DNA of 7,648 bases from Verrucomicrobia bacterium UBA1629 (GCA_002321305.1 DCMF01000017.1:23426-31073), one strand, 5' to 3'. Positions 1 through 7,058 are shown, numbered from the stretch's first letter. Program-made: numbers and translations. The notes: a model not told the origin generated them from the letters alone.

Positions 1-4
1 ATAT

Positions 5-26
5 AAATGCGGGGGTAAGGGCATTT
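5..26 (-). terminator. possible weak hairpin after the restriction endonuclease gene
   Basis: A perfect 6-base inverted repeat (AAATGC at 5-10, GCATTT at 21-26) with a 10-base loop lies directly after the stop codon of the nuclease gene. It could form a small hairpin in the transcript. The stem is short and AT-rich, and the window ends before any U-run could be judged, so the terminator reading is weak. Confidence 0.2.
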
Positions 27-761
27 TCACAATCTTCCCGAATTCATCTTGACCAGCTTTTCCCAGTCGATGCTTCCGTCCGGGAGCGAATACTCCTTCA
101 GGAACTCCTTCACGAAGAGATTCAGCTTACAGACGTACTTCCGCATGAAGGCCTCGTTCTTCTCCTTGGCCTTCTCGGACAGGGGCTCGATGATTGCCAA
201 ATAAAGGTCTTCCTCCCCTGAGACGAATTCCCAGAAATCCTGCCCGCAGAGCTTTCGGTACGCCCCTTTGTCCGGATGCGAATCACGCCCATAGCAGCAA
301 CCGTTCACGGCCTCGACATGAAGGCGGCTTTTGCTCGTGTGCAGAATCCGTGTCGCAGTCTTGAAGTCATTCTCCATCTTTCGGAGCTGGCCACTGTTTC
401 CCCAGTTCGGCCCTGACTTGATCGAGACGAGATAGTGAATGCCATCCCGCTCCATTTCAAGGTCAATGCCTGCCGCACTCGACTTCTTCCCGCCAAAGAC
501 CTCTCCCGCAACAAAGATCGCCAACCCCTCCAGCCAGTCGCCAAAGACCGTCTCCTCCGAAGAGGAAAGGTACGAATCCAAAATCCCCTTGACAATTTCG
601 TTGGCCGAAATCTGATTCTTCGCCCGAAACAGGTAAAGGTTTTTCCTCTTGAGGACGCTCGCCAACTTGAGCCTGTTCAAGGCGGCAAGCCGCGCATCAT
701 GGAAATCGCCAATGCGCTCGACGACATATTTCTTGATCTTCTCGATGAGTTCAGAATTCAT
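27..761 (-). CDS. PmeII-like type II restriction endonuclease
   Basis: A protein of about 244 residues resembling the PmeII family of type II restriction endonucleases, whose members were often labelled 'cytosolic protein'. It would cut unmethylated DNA in the cytoplasm. Visible signs are a PD-(D/E)xK-like core, with GIDLE at about residues 98-102 followed by SIKSGPNWGNSGQ at about 113-125, where Asp99, Glu101 and Lys115 are the likely catalytic residues. Further family-like blocks are NGCCYGRD (about 153-160), CGQDFWEFVSG and the C-terminal DGSIDWEKLV. It starts about 30 bases after the methyltransferase stop, as expected for an R-M pair. GTG at 764 and ATG at 761 are adjacent possible starts. 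A GGAAAG lies 9 bases before the GTG and 12 before the ATG, so the start is uncertain by one codon. The gene is more AT-rich than its neighbours (near 50% GC in sampled lines), suggesting transfer. The target sequence cannot be read from the protein. Confidence 0.78.
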   Translation of the reverse strand: MNSELIEKIKKYVVERIGDFHDARLAALNRLKLASVLKRKNLYLFRAKNQISANEIVKGILDSYLSSSEETVFGDWLEGLAIFVAGEVFGGKKSSAAGIDLEMERDGIHYLVSIKSGPNWGNSGQLRKMENDFKTATRILHTSKSRLHVEAVNGCCYGRDSHPDKGAYRKLCGQDFWEFVSGEEDLYLAIIEPLSEKAKEKNEAFMRKYVCKLNLFVKEFLKEYSLPDGSIDWEKLVKMNSGRL

Positions 762-792
762 CACGTTCTGCTACTTTCCGCTTTAAGGCCAA

Positions 793-2328
793 TCAAGCCG
801 ATTCATGTCCGCACTCAGCCCCTCCCGCCTCATCAAACACGCCCGTCGCGCAAATCGCGCGGACGAGCTGCTCGACGACAGGTACGGAGACGCTGTTGCC
901 AATGAGCCGCATCCAGCGCGCACGGTTCGCCGGCAGGATGAAGTCCGTCGGAAAGCCCTGTATCCGACACGCCTCCGACCGCGTGATGCGCCGGTATCTT
1001 TTTGCCTTGTAGACGTGTTCGAGAAAGTCCCTGCGATACGTCTTCAGGTCTCTGGCGCGAAGCGGCACGGCCGTCACGTAATCGCAGGAATCGCTCGCGA
1101 CAAGAGTCGGGAAGATCCCGGACGACGGCAGGAACACGCGGTTGACGCCAAACAGGCCCGTGCTGATCTTCGTGTAGCGAAAGTCATATCGCGTCTCCAT
1201 GGCCTCCACGACGCCTCGGAGGCGAAGGGATTCCAGCACCGCCTTGACGTCAATCTTCGCCTTCCGCAGCGCGCGGTCGAGCTTCAGCGCGTCCGGCACC
1301 AGATCGCCGCTTTCCGCGCGCGAAAGAAGAGACTGCTCGGCCTCTGACAGCGGCATGCGACCGCCGCAGACGCGGTAGCGGTAGGTCTCTGCCTTCAGGA
1401 TGCCCTTGCGACAAAGGCCGTCGATGTCCGCCCGCGTGATCGTCGCGTCCAGATCCTGCAGCTGCCGCAGCGAAAGCGGATTGCCGTCGAGCGGGCCGTA
1501 TTCGCTTCGGCGGCGATTCTTGAGCAGAAGCAGGCAGATCGCCTTTTCACGCGATGTCGTCTTGAGAATGTCCCACGAATGAATCGTCGTCTCGCCATTG
1601 CGAATGTCGTTCAGGAGGAAATAGTCGTTGAACCCGTTGTTATTCCTTGAAAGGCTCGTCGCGCCGGGATGCCCGTTTCCGCCCGATTCGCGTCCTGCCC
1701 GCAGCAGACCGTCGCAAGAAGACGGGCGGGGTCCGTCCCCTTGCGCGAAATCGTCCAAAATGTCGTAAAGGCGAACTGTTCCGGTCGATTTTGGCGGCAG
1801 CCTGAACGCTTCGAGATGCCGCTTCTCGCGAAAGCCGATGATGTAGATGCGCACACGGCTTTGCGGAACGCCGTAGTCAAAGGCATTCAGGACGTGGTAA
1901 CCGGCATGATATCCGGCTTCTCGGATGCGCGTCAGGATGTAGTCGAGGGCTGCACGGTTGCGCGGATCGGCCAGTCCCTTGACGTTCTCGAACATGAACG
2001 CGCGAGGACGCGACTGGTTCAGCAGGCAGAGCGCGTCGTTCCACAGCTGTCCCCGGTCATCGTCGAAGCCCAGGTTCCGTCCCGCAATCGACCAGCTCTG
2101 GCACGGGACGCCGCCCGTGAGGAAATCATGCGGCGGCAGACTGCGGATCTTCGTGATGTCCCCGTAGTTCGTCTCGCGGCTTTCCGGGTAGTTCGCCTCA
2201 TACGCCGCGATCGCGTCCGCATCGATCTCGCTGAAGCCCAGGCATCGTCCGCCGTTTCCGGCGGCCGCACGGCGAAAGCCGCCGATGCCCGCAAAAAGGT
2301 CGATGAACGTGAACTTCGCGCCCGTCAC
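793..2328 (-). CDS. DNA (cytosine-5-)-methyltransferase of an R-M system
   Basis: Transfers a methyl group from S-adenosylmethionine to C5 of cytosine within a recognition site. The 511-residue protein has the family motifs in order: motif I FIDLFAGIGGF (8-18), motif IV GGVPCQSWS with catalytic Cys76 (72-80), motif VI ENVKG (114-118), motif VIII QSRVRIYIIGF (156-166), motif IX-like RITRSEACRIQGFP (447-460), and motif X GNSVSVPVV (477-485). About 280 residues lie between VIII and IX, a large target-recognition region that includes a Lys/Arg/Leu-rich helical part (about 260-375) and FPTLVASDSCDYVT (406-419). I chose the GTG at 2328 rather than an upstream start. It follows a GGAGG at good spacing, overlaps the vsr stop as GTGA, and puts motif I close to the N-terminus as usual. 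The frame stays open to 2472, but that extension is Arg/Gly-rich shadow of vsr. The paired nuclease lies just downstream. Specificity is unknown. Confidence 0.95.
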   Translation of the reverse strand: MTGAKFTFIDLFAGIGGFRRAAAGNGGRCLGFSEIDADAIAAYEANYPESRETNYGDITKIRSLPPHDFLTGGVPCQSWSIAGRNLGFDDDRGQLWNDALCLLNQSRPRAFMFENVKGLADPRNRAALDYILTRIREAGYHAGYHVLNAFDYGVPQSRVRIYIIGFREKRHLEAFRLPPKSTGTVRLYDILDDFAQGDGPRPSSCDGLLRAGRESGGNGHPGATSLSRNNNGFNDYFLLNDIRNGETTIHSWDILKTTSREKAICLLLLKNRRRSEYGPLDGNPLSLRQLQDLDATITRADIDGLCRKGILKAETYRYRVCGGRMPLSEAEQSLLSRAESGDLVPDALKLDRALRKAKIDVKAVLESLRLRGVVEAMETRYDFRYTKISTGLFGVNRVFLPSSGIFPTLVASDSCDYVTAVPLRARDLKTYRRDFLEHVYKAKRYRRITRSEACRIQGFPTDFILPANRARWMRLIGNSVSVPVVEQLVRAICATGVFDEAGGAECGHESA

Positions 2329-2816
2329 CTCGACACCTCCTTCTCCCCGCCCCGCTCCGCCGCGATCTCGGCGAGCCAGCCGGCGACCTTCGCGAAGGTC
2401 GCCTCGCGGTCGGCGGGGGTCTTGAGACCGCATTCCCAAATGACGATCACGTTCCAGCCCTGCTCGGCCCACAGCCGCTCATGCTCCTGGTCGCGGCAGA
2501 CGTTCCGCCGGAACTTCGCGTTCCAGAACGCGCGGTTCGACTTCGGCGCGGTCGCCTGTGCGCACGCCTCCGTCTGCACGAGTTTGCGGCCGTCCCACGT
2601 CCAGCCGTGGTGATGCCAGAAGCAGCCGCGAATCTCGATCAGCGTCCGCAAACGCGGCAGGACGACATCGGGATGCCCGACGACCTTCTTGTCGCAGACG
2701 CGAAAGCGATAGCCCTGCGCAAAGAGCCACTTGCGCACGACGACTTCCGGCAACGTGTCGCGCGAGCGGATCGCCCGCATGATCTTCGACCGAACCTCGG
2801 ACGAGAACTTGTCCAT
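2325..2816 (-). CDS. vsr: very short patch repair endonuclease (Vsr family)
   Basis: Vsr nicks DNA 5' of the T in T:G mismatches formed by deamination of 5-methylcytosine and so starts very short patch repair. The protein has 163 residues counted from the ATG. Family signatures are RSKIMRAIRSRDTLPE (10-25), GHPDVV with the catalytic-type Asp50, IRGCFWHHH (62-70), PKSNRAFWNAKFRRNVCRD (91-109) and GWNVIVIWEC (120-129). Glu24, Asp50 and His68 correspond to E. coli Glu25, Asp51 and His69. E. coli His64 is replaced by Arg63. The Cys that follows HHHH in E. coli is also absent: a roughly 13-residue Trp/Gly-containing insert follows instead, with a Cys at 85 that may take its zinc-binding role. GTG at 2819 is an alternative start, but the ATG overlaps the ispF stop as TGATG behind GGAGGA (2820-2825). 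The stop overlaps the methyltransferase start. The neighbour supports a role in repairing damage caused by that methyltransferase. Confidence 0.92.
   Translation of the reverse strand: MDKFSSEVRSKIMRAIRSRDTLPEVVVRKWLFAQGYRFRVCDKKVVGHPDVVLPRLRTLIEIRGCFWHHHGWTWDGRKLVQTEACAQATAPKSNRAFWNAKFRRNVCRDQEHERLWAEQGWNVIVIWECGLKTPADREATFAKVAGWLAEIAAERGGEKEVSR
2336..2340 (-). promoter_or_regulatory. ribosome binding site of the methyltransferase gene
   Basis: GGAGG on the minus strand, 7 bases before the GTG at 2328 and inside the last codons of vsr. It decides the methyltransferase start and indicates translational coupling with vsr. Confidence 0.7.
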
Positions 2817-3286
2817 CACTCCTCCAGCAGGCAGACGGCGTGTGCCGCAATGCCGAGGCCGGCGCCGATGTCGTCGAGTTTCTCGTTCGTCTTGCCCTTG
2901 ATGGAGATGCGGCCCGTGCCGACGTTCATCGCCGCCGCGAGGCGCGCGCGCATCAGGTCGATGACAGGACGAAGCTTCGGACGCTCGCAGATGACTGTCG
3001 CGTCGATGTTCCCGACCTTGTAGCCCGCGCCGCGAATCTCCTTCACGACTGCCGCGAGCAAGTCCGTCGAATCGGCGTCCTTCCAGCGCGCGTCCGTGTC
3101 GGGGAAGTGCGAACCGATGTCGCCGAGCGCCGCCGCACCGAGGAGCGCGTCGATGATCGCGTGAATCAAGACATCCGCATCGCTGTGGCCCTCTAATCCC
3201 GTCTCGCCGGGGAACTCGACACCGCCGAGGACGAGCCGCCGCCCGTCCGCGAAACGGTGCGAGTCGTAGCCGTAGCCGATCCTCAT
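2816..3286 (-). CDS. ispF: 2-C-methyl-D-erythritol 2,4-cyclodiphosphate synthase
   Basis: Catalyses the cyclisation of 4-diphosphocytidyl-methylerythritol 2-phosphate to methylerythritol 2,4-cyclodiphosphate with release of CMP, a step of the MEP isoprenoid pathway in the cytoplasm. The 156-residue length is normal for the family, which forms trimers with a divalent metal site. Asp8 and His10 in GYGYDSHRF, and His42 in DVLIHAIIDAL, match the metal ligands. GHSDADV (33-39), GDIGSHFPDTD (55-65) and the C-terminal KTNEKL (132-137) are the other conserved blocks. The ATG at 3286 overlaps the stop of the oxidoreductase gene as ATGA. I see no strong ribosome binding site, only AAGG about 10 bases upstream, so translation probably depends on coupling. 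The frame is open to 3850 upstream, but that part is antisense-like shadow of the oxidoreductase gene. No ispD or other MEP gene lies in the window. Confidence 0.97.
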   Translation of the reverse strand: MRIGYGYDSHRFADGRRLVLGGVEFPGETGLEGHSDADVLIHAIIDALLGAAALGDIGSHFPDTDARWKDADSTDLLAAVVKEIRGAGYKVGNIDATVICERPKLRPVIDLMRARLAAAMNVGTGRISIKGKTNEKLDDIGAGLGIAAHAVCLLEE

Positions 3287-4728
3287 CCGAGGTAGACCTT
3301 CTGGCTTTCGAGTTCGCGCTTCAGGTCGGCATACGCCAGCGCGCGCGGCGCGACGCCCTTCTTCGCCGCGAGAGCCGCCGCGACGCCCGCCGCCTGTCCC
3401 GTCACGAAGCACGGACAGATGAGGCGGAACGTGTCCACCGTGTCCGGCGCGCCGAGCATGCGTCCCGCACAGAGGATGTTCTCGCCACGCGTCGGCACGA
3501 GCTGACGGTAGCAGACCGGCATCGCGGCATGTTTGCCGTCCTGTCCGAACCAGCCGACCGGATCGCGGTAGTCCGTCCCCGCGCGCACGGAGGCGCGCGT
3601 CGTCACGAACCCGGTCTCGACGAGGCGCGTCGCGCGCGGCCCGATCTGCGAGCAGGTGTTCGCGATGTAGACGTCTTCCCAGCCCGGCGTCTTCTGCATC
3701 TCGACGCAGTGCTCCCACCAGTACTTGCGGTGCAGGACCTCGGCCTTCGAGACGTCGCGCACCGACAGGCCGTCGCCCTTCGGGCCGAGCCACCCCGTCC
3801 ATGCCGTCGAGGGGTTGAAGCGGTTGCCGGAACCCGCGAGCGGCCACCACTTCGGATTGCCGTCGAGGCCGACGCCCGGATTCGCCGGACGTGCTTTCGC
3901 GGTGATGCGATCGATGTTCGCAAACCGCGTGATGAAGCCGATGCCATGCGTAATCTGGCGGTAGTCCGCACCGGCGGCGAAAGCCATGTCCGCATCGCCC
4001 GTCGCGTCCACGACCTGCTTGGCGAGGATCGCCTGCGGCCCCTGTTTCGAGTGGAAGATGACGCCGCGCACCGTCGAGCCGTCCTGGATGACGTCGATGC
4101 CGTAGGCGTGGAAGAACATCTCGACCTTCGCCTCGGCAACCATCGTGTCCATGAGATACTTCGACGCCTCGGGATCGACGTGCGGCTGCACGTGCCAGTC
4201 GTTGTTCGAGAGACCCGGCGCGGGATCGGCCGACTTCGGGCCCAAGGCGCGCGCACGATCCATGAACTCACCGCAGAGACCGCGCGTGACGAGCGTCCAC
4301 TTCGCGTTCTCCTCGCGGCGGCACGTCGCGAGCATGACAAGCACCATGCCGTTCGTGAAGAGGCCGCCAAGCGAACCGTCCTTCTCGACAAGCGCGACCT
4401 GCGCGCCCGCGCGCGCCGCCGCGACCGCCGCCGCGAACCCGGCCGGGCCGCCGCCCACGACCACGACATCCGTCTCGTGGAAGACCGGCACCTCGCGCGC
4501 TGGCATCACGACCTTGCCGTCCTTCAGGAACGAGCTCGGCCCGTCCTCGACCGTGTGGCCGATCGGGAAGATGCGCTGGCCGAACCAGACGTTGTCGGGG
4601 TCGCCCACGGAACCCGGCGGCAGCGCCCGCGCCGTCGCGACGAACTCGTCGCCGAACGCCGCGCCCGTCGCGCCCGCCGCGCCGAGCAATCCGAGTTTCT
4701 TCAGGAATTCACGCTTGCTGATCTGCAT
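3283..4728 (-). CDS. exported FAD-dependent oxidoreductase (FAD_oxidored type)
   Basis: A 481-residue flavoprotein of unknown substrate. The N-terminus SKREFLKKLGLLGAAGATGA (4-23) looks like a Tat export signal, but with Lys-Arg in place of the twin arginine. A Rossmann FAD-binding site follows: DVVVVGGGPAGFAAA (87-101) with the acidic Glu115 at the end of the second strand. Next come GSLGGLFTNGMV, a second nucleotide-binding element VVDATGDADMAF (239-250) and the C-terminal ENILCAGRMLG (416-426) with FVTGQAAGVAAALA (441-454). The last two are typical of the family, in which FAD sits between the two halves. A GGGAGG 8 bases upstream supports the ATG at 4728. The frame is open to 4818, but that extension overlaps the yidC end and is Arg-rich. 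It begins 31 bases after yidC and overlaps ispF by 4 bases, so it is probably in the same operon, though no functional link to either is apparent. The substrate cannot be told from sequence. Confidence 0.85.
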   Translation of the reverse strand: MQISKREFLKKLGLLGAAGATGAAFGDEFVATARALPPGSVGDPDNVWFGQRIFPIGHTVEDGPSSFLKDGKVVMPAREVPVFHETDVVVVGGGPAGFAAAVAAARAGAQVALVEKDGSLGGLFTNGMVLVMLATCRREENAKWTLVTRGLCGEFMDRARALGPKSADPAPGLSNNDWHVQPHVDPEASKYLMDTMVAEAKVEMFFHAYGIDVIQDGSTVRGVIFHSKQGPQAILAKQVVDATGDADMAFAAGADYRQITHGIGFITRFANIDRITAKARPANPGVGLDGNPKWWPLAGSGNRFNPSTAWTGWLGPKGDGLSVRDVSKAEVLHRKYWWEHCVEMQKTPGWEDVYIANTCSQIGPRATRLVETGFVTTRASVRAGTDYRDPVGWFGQDGKHAAMPVCYRQLVPTRGENILCAGRMLGAPDTVDTFRLICPCFVTGQAAGVAAALAAKKGVAPRALAYADLKRELESQKVYLG

Positions 4729-4736
4729 GCCGTTGA

Positions 4737-4742
4737 CCTCCC
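4737..4742 (-). promoter_or_regulatory. ribosome binding site of the FAD oxidoreductase gene
   Basis: GGGAGG on the minus strand, 8 bases before the ATG at 4728. It selects this start, which begins the Tat-like leader, over the in-frame upstream extension. Confidence 0.65.
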
Positions 4743-4759
4743 GGAGGATGAAGTCCCGC

Positions 4760-6496
4760 TCAGCTGTGACGGCGCATCTGGCGCGTCGGCTGCGGCGGGT
4801 CGATGACCTCCGGCACAAGCACGTCCGACTGCTTCGCCGTCTGGCGGCGGATGATCCACATCTGCCCGATCGAGAAGAGGTTCGAGAGGAACCAGTAGAG
4901 CGAGAGGGCGGACGGGAACGAGTAGAACATCACGAGCATCATGACCGGCATGAAGACCATCATCATCCGCTGCTGGCTCTTGTCCCCCGTCGACGGCGTG
5001 AACGCGCTCTGGAGGCCTGTCGTCAGCGCCATCAGGATCGGGAGGACGTTGAGGCCGCCGAACGGCAAGTACGCCGCGAACAGCCCTTCCGGCTCGGAGA
5101 GGTCGGCGATCCAGAGGAACGGCGCGTAGCGCAGCTCGACGGCGGAGCGCAGGACGTTGAAGAGCGCGATGAACACCGGGATCTGGATCAGCATCGGCAG
5201 GCACGAGCTCATCGGGTTCACCTTCGCCTCGCGGTAGAGGGCCCACGTCTCCTGCTGAAGCCGCTGCGGGTTGTCCTTGAACTTCTTCTGGATCTCCTTC
5301 ATCCTCGGCTGAAGCTCCTGCATCTTCTTCATGCCGACGGTCGACTTGTGCGTGAGCGGCCAGAAGAGGATGCGCACGAGGATCGTCAGCAGGATGATCG
5401 CGACGCCGTAGTTCGGGATCCACGAGTCAAAGAGGTTCAGCACCCACACGAGCGGATAGCAGATCCACCGCCACATGCCGAACTCCATCACGTCCCGCAT
5501 GCCGAGATCCCAGAGGAGCGCCTGCTTCTTCGGCCCGACGAAGAATGTCATCCGGCGCGCGCCCTCGCCCGTCAGCCGCACCCGCGCGGCGACCGATTCG
5601 GGACGGTAGTTCGCCGACTGGAGGTCGCGCGTCACCGCCACGTCAAAGCCCGCGTTCGCCGCCGTCGAAGAGCAGAACGCCGTCACGAAGAAGCGGTTCT
5701 TGACCGCGACCCACGTCTGCGCGCCCGGATAGGCGACGTCCGTCTTCTCCGGCATGCCCGCCGCGCTCTTCGAGCCGCTGCACCCGCCCGCAAGGCCGCC
5801 GACGAGATAGGCCTTGAGCGGCGAATCGTCGTCGCCGTGGTGAATGACGCCCGGCTTGCCCTTCCCCGCGTCCAGCGCCCACGAATCGACGGAAAGGAGA
5901 TCGTTCTTCGAGTCGCCCATCCGCATCGCGCCGAGCGAGACCGAACCCGCAAAGCCGTCGTCGTCGAAGACGATGCGGTAGTCGGCGTCCAGCGTGACCG
6001 TGCGCGTCTTCGTCGCCGTCGCGAAGACCGCCGAAACGCCGTCGGCACGCTTCACCTCGAACGCCTCGACGGGGCCTGTCCCCGCGCCAAGCGGCGAATC
6101 AGAGAAGTCGAACGCGACCGCCGGGTTCGTCTCGGAGATCTCCCCGCTGTCCTTCGCGTACTTCTTCAGCGTGACCTTCTTGACGACTGCGCCCCAGGTC
6201 GACAGCTCAAGCTTCACGTCGTCGTTCTCCAGCGTCACGAACTTTTCGGGCACGGACGGAAGAAGCGGCTTCGGCGCGTCCTGCGGCACGACGGCCTCGT
6301 CGCGCACCGGCGCGGCCTGCGGCGCGACAGCGGCTGCCGACGACGCGACCGCGTTCGTCGCGGACGCCGCCTCGGCGACCGCCGCCTGTTCGGCCGCGAG
6401 CTTCGCACGTTCCTTGGCCTTTCCCGTTTCGCTGTAGATGTGCCACGCGAGCGCCGCGCCCAGCAGCAGACAGATGATTTTCTCAGACTTGTTCAT
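4760..6496 (-). CDS. yidC: membrane protein insertase YidC
   Basis: Inserts and folds inner-membrane proteins, alone or with SecYEG. The 578-residue protein has the layout of diderm YidC. It starts with an N-terminal membrane segment (about 7-21), then an Ala-rich linker (about 38-75) and a periplasmic beta-rich domain (about 80-330). The conserved five-segment core covers roughly 340-550. TILVRILFWPLTHKS (371-385) carries the conserved groove arginine, Arg375. It is followed by the charged cytoplasmic hairpin MKKMQELQPRMKEIQKKFKD and by NPMSSCLPMLIQIPVFIALF (427-446). SALSLYWFLSNLFSI (529-543) is the last core segment. The tail is short and basic (TRQMRRHS). The ATG follows a purine-rich leader with AGGA copies. 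Its place after rpmH, rnpA and yidD is the usual one. Downstream genes often found here (jag, mnmE) are absent and replaced by the flavoprotein. Confidence 0.97.
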   Translation of the reverse strand: MNKSEKIICLLLGAALAWHIYSETGKAKERAKLAAEQAAVAEAASATNAVASSAAAVAPQAAPVRDEAVVPQDAPKPLLPSVPEKFVTLENDDVKLELSTWGAVVKKVTLKKYAKDSGEISETNPAVAFDFSDSPLGAGTGPVEAFEVKRADGVSAVFATATKTRTVTLDADYRIVFDDDGFAGSVSLGAMRMGDSKNDLLSVDSWALDAGKGKPGVIHHGDDDSPLKAYLVGGLAGGCSGSKSAAGMPEKTDVAYPGAQTWVAVKNRFFVTAFCSSTAANAGFDVAVTRDLQSANYRPESVAARVRLTGEGARRMTFFVGPKKQALLWDLGMRDVMEFGMWRWICYPLVWVLNLFDSWIPNYGVAIILLTILVRILFWPLTHKSTVGMKKMQELQPRMKEIQKKFKDNPQRLQQETWALYREAKVNPMSSCLPMLIQIPVFIALFNVLRSAVELRYAPFLWIADLSEPEGLFAAYLPFGGLNVLPILMALTTGLQSAFTPSTGDKSQQRMMMVFMPVMMLVMFYSFPSALSLYWFLSNLFSIGQMWIIRRQTAKQSDVLVPEVIDPPQPTRQMRRHS

Positions 6497-6535
6497 GTTT
6501 CCTGTTCCTATCCTCTTCTTTTTCCTTCTTCCCTC

Positions 6536-6763
6536 TTACTTTTTCCCTCTCGCCGGCACGGGATCGTAGCCCTTCGCGCCGAACGGATGGCAGCGCAGAA
6601 TCCGCCGCAACCCAAGCAGCGTCCCCTTCAGCGCACCGTGAACCTGCAAAGCCTCGATCATGTAGTTCGAACAGCTGGGGGTGAAGCGGCAGCAGTCACC
6701 GAACAGCGGACTGAGCGTGACCTGATACGCGCGCACAAACAGCACGAAGATCTTCGACAACAT
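6536..6763 (-). CDS. yidD: membrane protein insertion efficiency factor YidD
   Basis: A 75-residue small protein that helps YidC-dependent insertion and lies at the inner face of the membrane. Conserved features are an amphipathic N-terminus (MLSKIFVLFVRAYQ), SPLFG (18-22), CRFTPSCSNYMIEAL (25-39), HGALKG (42-47) and RILRCHPFGAKGYDPVP (54-70). The length is typical of the family. The start at 6763 is 68 bases inside the end of rnpA. An AAGAAGG 6 bases upstream and the family-like MLSKIF N-terminus support it, so the overlap appears real. The yidC gene begins 39 bases after its stop. Confidence 0.95.
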   Translation of the reverse strand: MLSKIFVLFVRAYQVTLSPLFGDCCRFTPSCSNYMIEALQVHGALKGTLLGLRRILRCHPFGAKGYDPVPARGKK

Positions 6764-7046
6764 CCTGAACCTTCTTGCCCTTCAGGAACGCGCGCCCGAT
6801 CAGCACCCACTCGGTCTTCTCCGGCACGGCGTTCTCCTTCGCCAGCAGCCGGTAGGCCTCGCGCATCAGGCGCTTGGCACGGTTGCGGTCGACCGCCTCG
6901 TGAAAGCTCTTCTTGGAAACAACGACGCCGGCCTTTCGGTCGGCGTCTTCTGCCGAAAGATACCACGCCACGAGGAGACGTCCCTTCAAGGAACGTCCCC
7001 GGTCGAAGATACGCCTGTACCTCGCACCGGGGAGTCGCGTGGACAT
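6696..7046 (-). CDS. rnpA: ribonuclease P protein component
   Basis: The basic protein subunit of RNase P, which helps the catalytic RNA bind and cut the 5' leader of tRNA precursors. The 116-residue length is normal for the family. The signature RNR box is AVDRNRAKRLMREAYRLL (51-68), preceded by AGVVVSKK (39-46) and followed by EWVLIGRAF (79-87). The N-terminus has the usual aromatic and basic stretch (GARYRRIFDRGRSLKG). The ATG lies 12 bases after the rpmH stop, with AGGG 7 bases upstream. The last 22 codons overlap yidD in another frame. The RNA subunit gene begins only about 330 bases upstream on the same strand, which is unusual. Confidence 0.95.
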   Translation of the reverse strand: MSTRLPGARYRRIFDRGRSLKGRLLVAWYLSAEDADRKAGVVVSKKSFHEAVDRNRAKRLMREAYRLLAKENAVPEKTEWVLIGRAFLKGKKVQDVVEDLRAVCARVSGHAQSAVR

Positions 7047-7058
7047 CTTCGTGCCCTG

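Noticed and set aside
2329..2472. N-terminal extension of the methyltransferase
   Set aside because: The added residues are Arg/Gly-rich, lie fully inside vsr in another frame, and would place motif I far from the N-terminus. The GTG with a GGAGG site is a better start.
1669..2613. Plus-strand open frame opposite the methyltransferase and vsr genes
   Set aside because: No recognisable motif, no convincing start signal, and it is opposite two well-supported genes. It is a composition artefact.
3287..3850. N-terminal extension of ispF, possibly an IspD-IspF type fusion
   Set aside because: The extension is low-complexity Arg/Gly/Ala sequence with no cytidylyltransferase motifs and overlaps the conserved part of the oxidoreductase gene in another frame.
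4729..4818. N-terminal extension of the FAD oxidoreductase
   Set aside because: It is Arg/Ser-rich, overlaps the yidC end, and would bury the Tat-like leader. The ATG at 4728 has a good ribosome binding site.
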